A DNA stretch of 11,268 nucleotides from CADDYX01 sp045809925 (GTDB lineage Bacteria; Verrucomicrobiota; Verrucomicrobiia; Chthoniobacterales; UBA10450): NCBI GenBank assembly GCA_045809925.1, contig JBJMWX010000024.1:1-11268 (forward strand), in the 5' to 3' direction. Under the pieces are notes generated by a model that saw only the letters and a program-made list of their open reading frames with translations, made no database searches and had not been told where the DNA came from. The position numbers and the translations under genes are program-made. Below are positions 6,366 through 11,268 of this stretch, in pieces; the first letter of the stretch is position 1; the number at the start of each line of letters is the position of its first letter.

Positions 6366-7220
6366 ATGTTCAGCCTCACAATGCTCGGCAGCGGCAGCGC
6401 CGGGAACAGTGCGCTGATCTCGACCGATCATTGCCGGGTGCTCGTCGATGGAGGACTCAGTGCGCGCCAGCTGGTGCTCCGCCTCGAGCAATGCGGTCTC
6501 ACACCCGCGCAGCTTGATGGCGTGCTTCTTACCCACGAGCACGGCGATCATGTCTGCGGGCTCGAAGTGCTCTGCCGCAAATTCCAGGTCCCGATCTATT
6601 GCAACTCGCTCACGGCCGAAGCCATCCGCTATGGCTGCGACTCGTTAGGCCAGCATCGGCAATGGCGACTCTTCCGCACCGGCGCCGAATTTTCCATCTG
6701 CGACATTCATGTCCTGACCTTTCCCGTGCCGCATGACGCGGTAGATCCAGTCGGCTACGCCTTCCACGTCGGCGACTGCGGACTTGGGTTCATCACCGAT
6801 CTCGGTTACCCGACCAAGCTGCTGGTGGAACGGCTGCGCGAGGTGCAGACCCTCGTGATCGAGACCAATCACGACGAGAAATTGCTCCAGGCCGATCCGC
6901 ATCGGCCCTGGCCGGTCAAGCAGCGGATCATGTCGCGTCATGGCCATCTCTCGAACAACGCTGCCGCCACCGTCCTGGAAGAGCTGCTTCCGGGGAAAAT
7001 AGAGCGTGTCGTGCTCGGGCATCTGAGCCGCGACTGCAATACGCCCGAGCTCGCTACCGGCGCGATGCGCACGATGCTCGAGAAACATGGCCGAGCGATG
7101 GAGGTGCATTGTGCCGCCCAGCACGAGATCAGCGCCTGCTTTCACGTTGGCCAAACGCGAGGCGGCGCGTTTCAGCCGATCTTCGACGGTTTGTTTTTTC
7201 CTGCGGCGGACGCGGCCTAG
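6366..7220 (+). CDS. MBL-fold metallohydrolase, YycJ/WalJ-like
   Basis: The product has 284 residues. The N-terminal MFSLTMLGSGSAGNSALIS is typical of YycJ/WalJ-type proteins. Metal ligands of the metallo-beta-lactamase fold are visible: THEHGDH at residues 56-62, His123 in VPHDAVDP, Asp145 in GFITDLGY, and His219 in VVLGHLSRDCN. SRHGHLSN (190-197) matches the conserved RHLSN-type motif of this family, and IETNHD (166-170) is also typical. Members bind two zinc or similar ions; B. subtilis WalJ-type proteins have been linked to nuclease activity and DNA replication/cell-wall coordination, but the exact substrate here cannot be inferred. The C-terminal ~20 residues (QTRGGAFQPIFDGLFFP) extend beyond the core fold. 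It lies last in the plus-strand run; start ATG 6366 fits the family N-terminus although no good ribosome binding site is seen. Confidence 0.9.
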   Translation: MFSLTMLGSGSAGNSALISTDHCRVLVDGGLSARQLVLRLEQCGLTPAQLDGVLLTHEHGDHVCGLEVLCRKFQVPIYCNSLTAEAIRYGCDSLGQHRQWRLFRTGAEFSICDIHVLTFPVPHDAVDPVGYAFHVGDCGLGFITDLGYPTKLLVERLREVQTLVIETNHDEKLLQADPHRPWPVKQRIMSRHGHLSNNAAATVLEELLPGKIERVVLGHLSRDCNTPELATGAMRTMLEKHGRAMEVHCAAQHEISACFHVGQTRGGAFQPIFDGLFFPAADAA

Positions 7221-7246
7221 GCTAGAACCGAGGCGCGTTTCTGAGA

Positions 7247-7276
7247 CCGCGGACGGCTCGGAGAGCCATCCCTGCC
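7247..7276 (+). repeat. Hairpin repeat, copy 2, in a convergent gene gap
   Basis: The core folds as GGA-C-GGCTC / loop GGA / GAGCC-A-TCC (7251-7271). Compared with copy 1, the second stem base has changed C to G and its partner G to C, so pairing is kept. The copy sits between the stop of the MBL-fold gene (7220) and the stop of the VOC-fold gene (7279), where it could act as a two-way transcription stop, though it has no U-tract. Confidence 0.7.
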
Positions 7277-7278
7277 GT

Positions 7279-7653
7279 TTACTCCTCGTCGCCCACTACG
7301 AGGTGGATCACGCCGGACGGATCGGAGATGAAGAAGCCGTCGAAGTCTTCCCGGAGTTGCTCGAGTTCGTCGCGACGCGGCACGGCGTTCACCTTCAGAT
7401 AGGAGGCGGCCGCCTCGGTGTCGGTCGTCTCCAGTTCGAGCCAGATGTCGGGATGGCTCAGATTCGGCACCCGATCGATCCAGAGCCGGTTAGGGCCAAA
7501 CTGGAAAATGCAGCCGTCGTCTTCCTCCTCAATCACCGGCAGCGAAAGGGTGTCGCGATAAAATGCTATCGTCGCTTCGTAGGTGTGCGCGGGACACTTG
7601 ATGGCGATATTCGCACCCCCGAAGAACTGCGGTCCATGAACGTTGGCAACCAT
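7279..7653 (-). CDS. VOC (glyoxalase/bleomycin-resistance) fold protein
   Basis: The product has 124 residues from ATG 7653, with GAGAGG close upstream. It has the beta-alpha-beta-beta-beta layout of the vicinal oxygen chelate superfamily: GANIAIKCPAHTYEATIAFY, YRDTLSLPVIEEEDDGCIFQ, then RLWIDRV and IWLELETTDTEAAASYL in the second half, ending FDGFFISDPSGVIHLVVGDE, which is the typical VOC closing strand. Members include glyoxalase I, dioxygenases and antibiotic-binding proteins; sequence alone does not decide which. His and Glu residues at the usual metal positions are only partly present, so it may be a binding protein or a non-canonical enzyme. It converges on the MBL-fold gene. Confidence 0.85.
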   Translation of the reverse strand: MVANVHGPQFFGGANIAIKCPAHTYEATIAFYRDTLSLPVIEEEDDGCIFQFGPNRLWIDRVPNLSHPDIWLELETTDTEAAASYLKVNAVPRRDELEQLREDFDGFFISDPSGVIHLVVGDEE

Positions 7654-7683
7654 GCGCCTCTCAGGAAAGCAAGAAAGCGGTCG

Positions 7684-7802
7684 TTGTCATGTCGGGCGCA
7701 GGCGAGACATCTCCTCCGCGAAGCCTGCGGCGGACACGTCTCGGCGGGTTCCCATTCGGCTGGCGCTCACGGCAGGCTCTCTACTCCCGGTCGGAACGAC
7801 AG
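7684..7802. repeat. Long intergenic repeat of the GTCATnnCGnnCG type
   Basis: The segment begins TTGTCATGTCGGGCGCAGG and CGAGACATCTC and ends CTACTCCCGGTCGGAACGAC. The two ends are roughly inverted (TTGTC...GACAG). Such elements, with GTCAT-xx-CG at one end and GGTCGGAAYGAC at the other, are familiar as dispersed intergenic repeats in many environmental bacterial genomes. No gene is credible here. It separates the VOC gene from the stop of the secreted-protein gene at 7857. Identification is from memory of such repeats and only one copy is in the window. Confidence 0.5.
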
Positions 7803-7856
7803 CTCGCATCAAGCTTGGGCGGCTGACTAACGTGGAGCCAGCAAAGCGCGGCTAGC

Positions 7857-8354
7857 TCACAGCTGTTTTAGAATCTTCTTGGCCAGCGCCTTTGCGCTCT
7901 GCAACGCCATGTTTTCGTCGTCCATCCCGCCGAGGCCGACCGTGACGAGCGCGTTGCCCTTCGCGACATAAAGCATCAGCGTGCGCGGCGCGCCATTCGG
8001 TGGAGCGCTGGTCGCGACGCCGGCGCGATCGCCCAGATTATCCAGCGATCTCAATTTGCCGCCGGCACTCAGCATCTTGAATTCCTGCTTGGCGTCGAGC
8101 TTCGCGCTTTTCACCTGGCGAACGCGCAGAACGAGTGATTTCCGATCGCCCTGAGCGTAGTAATTGCAGCGCGAGTAATAGCCGTCGGATGCTTCCTCGT
8201 TTCGCGACTGCGCGTCTTTGACCGGTTCGCCCAAGGCTGCTTCCGCGTCGGCCTTGGTAATGACGGCCCCGACGTCGATCTGTTTGTTCTCGGCGGCAAA
8301 TGCCGTCAGAACCGACGCCATCACGACGGCGGCGCAGGCAATTAAATGCCTCAT
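7857..8354 (-). CDS. Small secreted protein, third gene of the methyltransferase-fumC operon
   Basis: The product has 165 residues from ATG 8354. GGAGG (8360-8364) lies five bases before it and the fumC stop codon lies between them, leaving one base between the genes, so translation is probably coupled. An upstream ATG at 8378 inside fumC is less likely. Residues 1-20 (MRHLIACAAVVMASVLTAFA) are a signal peptide with an AxA cleavage site. The mature part begins AENKQIDVGAVITKADAEAA, then LGEPVKDAQ, SDGYYSRCNYYAQG, SLVLRVRQVKSAKLDAKQEF, NLGDRAGVATSAPPNGAP and LMLYVAKGNALVTVGLGG. The ITKADAEAALGEPV segment followed by a tyrosine/cysteine motif recalls small exported proteins of unknown function in several phyla. 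It should be periplasmic; the role is unknown. Confidence 0.8.
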   Translation of the reverse strand: MRHLIACAAVVMASVLTAFAAENKQIDVGAVITKADAEAALGEPVKDAQSRNEEASDGYYSRCNYYAQGDRKSLVLRVRQVKSAKLDAKQEFKMLSAGGKLRSLDNLGDRAGVATSAPPNGAPRTLMLYVAKGNALVTVGLGGMDDENMALQSAKALAKKILKQL

Positions 8355-8355
8355 C

Positions 8356-9774
8356 TCAACCTCCAGCAGCGCCTTCACCGCCCGGCTCGGTCATCGAGCG
8401 CGGATCAAGGGCGGCGTTCAATTCCGCTTCCGGCAGTACCTTCTTCTCCCGGCATAGATCCCGCACGGTGCGGCCGGTCTTCGCGCTCTCCTTGGCAATT
8501 TCCGCGGCCCGATCGTAGCCGATCTTCGGCGCCAGGCTCGTGACCATCGCCATGGAAAGCTCGACCAGTTCGCGGCACCGCTCCTCGTTCGCCGTAATTC
8601 CAAGCGCGCATTTCTCTACGAATGCGTCGCAGGCGTTGGCGAGCAGCCGGATGCTTTCCAGAATGTTGTGCGCCATCACCGGCATCATCACGTTCAGCTC
8701 GAAGTTACCGTTTGCGCCGGACCAGGTAACGCACGCGTCGTTTCCGATCACCTGCGCGCACACCATCATCATCGATTCGCATAAGACCGGGTTGACCTTA
8801 CCCGGCATGATCGAGCTGCCCGGCTGGGTGGCGGGCAGTTGAATCTCACCGATTCCGCAGCGCGGACCGCTGCTGAGCCATCGAATGTCGTTCGCTATCT
8901 TGAACAAACTGACCGCGATCGTCTTCAGGTGACCGCTCGCTTCGACCACCGCGTCCTTGCTTCCCTGCGCCTCGAAATGGTTGGCCGCCTCGCGGAATGC
9001 GATCCCCGTGCGATGCTCGAGATGGCGCATCACTTTCGCCGGAAAATCGATCTGCCGATTTAAGCCGGTACCGACGGCGGTGCCGCCAAGCGCCAGCTCG
9101 CGCAACATTTCCATTGCTCTGCTCGCGCGGTCGATGCCGTAGGCGACCTGCTGGGCATACCCGCCAAACTCCTGCCCGAGACGGACCGGCGTCGCATCCA
9201 TCAGGTGCGTGCGGCCGATCTTCACGATTCCGTCGAATTCCTGTGCCTTGGCGGTGAAGGCATCGCGTAATTTTTCGAGCGCCGGGATCAGCAGGTTCTT
9301 CAGTTGTTCCGCCGCGCTCACGTGGATGGCCGAAGGGATCACGTCGTTACTCGACTGCCCCATGTTCACGTGGTCGTTGGGATGGACCAGCTCACGCGAG
9401 CCGATCGGTTTGCCGGCGAGCTGGGCACAGCGGTTCGCGATCACTTCGTTGGCGTTTGTGTTCGTGCTTGTTCCGGAGCCCGTCTGGAAAATGTCGAGCG
9501 GGAAATCGGCGTCATGCTTTCCTTCCACGACCTCCTCCGCCGCCTGCACGATCAAGGCGGAGCGATGCGCATCGAGCAACCCGAGATCGTGGTTTGCCTG
9601 CGCCGCGCCCCACTTGATCAGGCCGAGGGCGCGAATGAACGGTCTCGAAAAACGATAGCCGCTGACAGGAAAGTTCAGGACCGCGCGCTGTGTGGACGCG
9701 CCGTAGAGTGCCGTCTCCGGCACCTGCATCTCGCCCATCGAATCCTTTTCGATGCGCGTTTTGTGCGGCGTCAT
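8356..9774 (-). CDS. fumC: Fumarate hydratase class II
   Basis: The product has 472 residues, close to the ~467 of E. coli FumC. It catalyses reversible hydration of fumarate to L-malate in the TCA cycle, in the cytoplasm, as an iron-independent homotetramer. Family motifs are in order: RIEKDSMGEMQVPETALYGA at the start, TGSGTSTNTNANEV (98-111), HPNDHVNMGQSSNDVIP (131-147), GRTHLMDATPV with His190, and GSSIMPGKVNP (319-329) with Ser320 and Lys326. GSSIMPGKVNP rather than GSSIMPAKVNP, together with overall length, favours fumarase over aspartase. The start overlaps the stop of the upstream methyltransferase gene by four bases (ATGA, 9771-9774), so both are probably translated from one message. 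The Gly-rich tail (GGEGAAGG) is not conserved in the family. Confidence 0.96.
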   Translation of the reverse strand: MTPHKTRIEKDSMGEMQVPETALYGASTQRAVLNFPVSGYRFSRPFIRALGLIKWGAAQANHDLGLLDAHRSALIVQAAEEVVEGKHDADFPLDIFQTGSGTSTNTNANEVIANRCAQLAGKPIGSRELVHPNDHVNMGQSSNDVIPSAIHVSAAEQLKNLLIPALEKLRDAFTAKAQEFDGIVKIGRTHLMDATPVRLGQEFGGYAQQVAYGIDRASRAMEMLRELALGGTAVGTGLNRQIDFPAKVMRHLEHRTGIAFREAANHFEAQGSKDAVVEASGHLKTIAVSLFKIANDIRWLSSGPRCGIGEIQLPATQPGSSIMPGKVNPVLCESMMMVCAQVIGNDACVTWSGANGNFELNVMMPVMAHNILESIRLLANACDAFVEKCALGITANEERCRELVELSMAMVTSLAPKIGYDRAAEIAKESAKTGRTVRDLCREKKVLPEAELNAALDPRSMTEPGGEGAAGG

Positions 9775-10394
9775 GCCGATCGGTTCGTCGCTACGGCTGC
9801 TGCCGGCTCGAGAGCACCGTTGCGATGTCCGTTGCGCGTCATCTCTTTGCGAAAGACCGTGATGAACATCGGCGGAATATTTTGCAGGAAATACTCCGAA
9901 TCGGCGGTCTCAAACATCTTCGCGTGATCGCGCAACTCGTTCGTCACCTGGTAGATGATGAAACGGCCTCCATCGATCAGCGCATCGTGCGTCTTCTGGA
10001 GGAGCGCGCGCTTTTTGTTCTTTTCCAGGATACTGAAGGGAATGCCGGAAAGGATGTAATCACATTTGTGCAGGCCGCGCCGGAGCAACTCGTCAGGCAG
10101 CGTGGCGGCATCGCCGTTGATCACATGGACGCGCGGATCGTCGGCAAATTGCCGTTTCAGGTCGTGCGATAACTCCGGATCGAGCTCGAACAGGAGCAGC
10201 GTGGAGTCCGGCGACATCCGGCGCGCGATCTCGCGCGAGTGGACGCCTTCCCCCGGGCCATATTCGGCGATCACGAGCGATCCGCTAAAGTCGATCTTGC
10301 TCGCAACCCGCTCCACCAGCGCGCGCGAGCTCGGAACGATTGACGCGACTTGAAACGGCCGTTGCAAAAACCGTTTAAAGAACAGGACGCTCAT
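9771..10394 (-). CDS. SAM-dependent methyltransferase, phospholipid N-methyltransferase (PmtA)-like
   Basis: The product has 207 residues. FLQRPFQVASIVPSSRALVE (9-28) followed by IAEYGPGEGVHSREI (42-56) is the signature of the PmtA-type group, which methylates phosphatidylethanolamine toward phosphatidylcholine with S-adenosylmethionine. Other class I methyltransferase elements are the acidic strand LLLFELDPEL with Glu70, VINGDAATLP with Asp95, and motif IV LSGIPFSIL (115-123). The related rRNA adenine dimethylases have NLPY in motif IV, so SGIPF favours the lipid group, but substrate assignment remains by similarity. The protein has no membrane helix and would act on the inner face of the membrane. 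It is the first gene of the operon with fumC. No strong ribosome binding site precedes ATG 10394. Confidence 0.82.
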   Translation of the reverse strand: MSVLFFKRFLQRPFQVASIVPSSRALVERVASKIDFSGSLVIAEYGPGEGVHSREIARRMSPDSTLLLFELDPELSHDLKRQFADDPRVHVINGDAATLPDELLRRGLHKCDYILSGIPFSILEKNKKRALLQKTHDALIDGGRFIIYQVTNELRDHAKMFETADSEYFLQNIPPMFITVFRKEMTRNGHRNGALEPAAAVATNRSA

Positions 10395-10548
10395 GGAAGG
10401 TGGCCATAGTCAACCGCTGCTCCGGCGTTGTCCAGCCGCAGTTGCGCCGCGGTTTCGCGAAGTAATCGCGTCACAACGCGGCGTGGATGCGCCGTGTATC
10501 AACCGCACTTCAGGGAAAAAGCGCCGCGAAATACGCGCGAACTAACAA

Positions 10549-10574
10549 TTGACACCGATTCTAACATTTATAAT
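10549..10574 (+). promoter_or_regulatory. Candidate sigma-70-type promoter for the HTH-receiver gene
   Basis: TTGACA (10549-10554) and TATAAT (10569-10574) are both perfect consensus hexamers, but only 14 bases separate them, shorter than the usual 16-18. They lie 55 bases before ATG 10630, in an AT-rich pocket of an otherwise GC-rich gap between divergent genes. Either a non-standard spacing is used here or only one hexamer is real. Confidence 0.5.
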
Positions 10575-10629
10575 GATTGCCGCTACGAATTGTCTTGCAG
10601 GCCGCTGCTCGACTTGATGTATCCCTACC

Positions 10630-11181
10630 ATGCACAACCTCTTGACGGTCAAGGAAACCGCGAAATACCTCCGGATTCCACTCCCCACCGTCTATTATCT
10701 CGTCCAGCGCGGTCAGCTCCCAGCCATCCAGATCGGCGGCCGCTGGCGGATCAAAAAGAACGCGCTCGATAAGGACATCCTCAAAGAGGACAAATCGGGG
10801 CAACCGACTGTGCTCGTGGTAGATGACGACGAGCAGCTTCAGAGTCTCTTCAAGCTGTTCCTCAAGAAAATCGGCTTCAGTCGCGTCGTTGTCGGCACGG
10901 TCAAAGAGGCGATGGCCGCTCTCGATAAGCAGAAGTTTGACCTCATCTTTCTCGATCTAAAATTGCCGGACGGCCCTGCCGACGACGTCTATGACAAAGC
11001 GCGCGAGGAGCAGCCAGAAGCGCCTATTATCATTATTACTGGCTATCCTGACAGCGAGATGCTCGACCGGATTCTCAACCGGGGTCCGATCACCGTCTTG
11101 AAGAAGCCGCTCCAGGTCGAGCAGCTCCAGCAGACCGTCCGCATCCTAGGTCACAAAGACGCCGCGAAGCTCGCGGCGTAG
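10630..11181 (+). CDS. Excisionase-type HTH domain fused to CheY-like receiver domain
   Basis: The product has 183 residues. Residues ~4-50 (LLTVKETAKYLRIPLPTVYY, VQRGQLPAIQIGGRWRIKK) are an excisionase/MerR-like winged helix-turn-helix of the HTH_17 type. Residues ~59-175 are a response-regulator receiver domain: acidic pocket VVDDDE (Asp65-67), phospho-acceptor Asp109 in IFLDLKLPDG, Thr137 in IIITGYPD and Lys159 in VLKKPL. All residues needed for phosphorylation are present. In common DNA-binding response regulators the receiver comes first and the output domain last; here the order is reversed. A role as a phosphorylation-controlled DNA-binding regulator is inference. No histidine kinase gene is in the window. 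ATG 10630 is chosen because the HTH begins immediately after it; the ribosome binding site is weak. Confidence 0.88.
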   Translation: MHNLLTVKETAKYLRIPLPTVYYLVQRGQLPAIQIGGRWRIKKNALDKDILKEDKSGQPTVLVVDDDEQLQSLFKLFLKKIGFSRVVVGTVKEAMAALDKQKFDLIFLDLKLPDGPADDVYDKAREEQPEAPIIIITGYPDSEMLDRILNRGPITVLKKPLQVEQLQQTVRILGHKDAAKLAA

Positions 11182-11188
11182 CTGTAGC

Positions 11189-11203
11189 GGCGCTCTGAGC
11201 GTC
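11189..11203 (+). repeat. Triloop hairpin after the HTH-receiver gene
   Basis: GGCGCT-CTG-AGCGTC can form a six-pair stem (one G-T pair) with a three-base loop, eight bases after the stop codon at 11179-11181. It resembles the two 30-base hairpin repeats in architecture but not in primary sequence. It could be a REP-like element or help end transcription; no U-tract follows. Confidence 0.4.
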
Positions 11204-11206
11204 GAC

Positions 11207-11255
11207 ATGCCGGTTTTGAGGTGCGCGATACAGGGTTCGAACCCCCCGCCGGCAT
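11207..11255 (+). other. tRNA-like stem with T-loop-type palindrome
   Basis: ATGCCGG (11207-11213) pairs perfectly with CCGGCAT (11249-11255). Between them lies GGGTTCGAACCC, a perfect palindrome resembling a tRNA T-arm. The stretch is far too short for a tRNA and has no anticodon arm or CCA. It may be a tRNA relic, a regulatory fold or a chance match near the window edge. Confidence 0.3.
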
Positions 11256-11268
11256 CGCTACGCGGAGC

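Noticed and set aside
1..11268. CRISPR array, defence island or biosynthetic cluster
   Set aside because: No regularly spaced direct repeats with unique spacers and no recognisable nuclease, reverse transcriptase or biosynthetic genes; the only tandem repeats are coding.

Overview
The window looks like a chromosomal segment from a soil-type Verrucomicrobiota bacterium (Spartobacteria/Chthoniobacterales-like), GC-rich. The taxonomic guess is inference. It rests on a C-terminal module of the kind 'TGDQVMIGGFIVRG ... ATGIPPSSDLESAM ... YTAIVAGKNGTTG', which I know from secreted proteins of that phylum, on the secreted repeat/peptidase-S74 protein, and on the style of the intergenic repeats.

Left part (1-3922) is loosely packed and scarred. 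A secreted repeat protein runs off the left edge on the minus strand. Just upstream of it lies a broken relic of the same C-terminal module with an in-frame stop. Next come about 670 bases with no convincing intact gene, holding a tiny ORF with a good ribosome binding site and a tRNA-Ser(CGA)-like 3' fragment ending in CCA with no recognisable 5' half. On the minus strand follows a 402-residue secreted protein with ten ~17-residue NTAxG repeats, an S74 intramolecular-chaperone domain and a coiled-coil tail.

Middle part (3923-7220) holds two minus-strand genes (a small charged helical protein and a small three-helix membrane protein), then a plus-strand run of two unrecognised helical proteins and a YycJ/WalJ-type metallo-beta-lactamase-fold hydrolase. 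A 30-base hairpin repeat sits between the two unknown genes. A second copy lies in the convergent gap after the hydrolase, and the two copies differ by a compensatory base-pair change in the stem.

Right part (7279-11268): a minus-strand VOC/glyoxalase-fold gene is followed upstream by a longer intergenic repeat. Then comes a tight three-gene minus-strand operon read in the order PmtA-like phospholipid methyltransferase, class II fumarase (fumC), small secreted protein, with a 4-base overlap at the first junction and a 1-base gap at the second. Divergent from it is a protein with an excisionase-type helix-turn-helix at the N-terminus fused to a CheY-like receiver domain. The window ends in another hairpin and a tRNA-like stem of uncertain meaning.

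I see no CRISPR array, no intact transposase or integrase, and no complete defence system. The points most worth a second look are the covarying hairpin repeat, the HTH-receiver fusion, the unknown two-gene pair, the tRNA-Ser scar and the decayed copy of the secreted C-terminal module.
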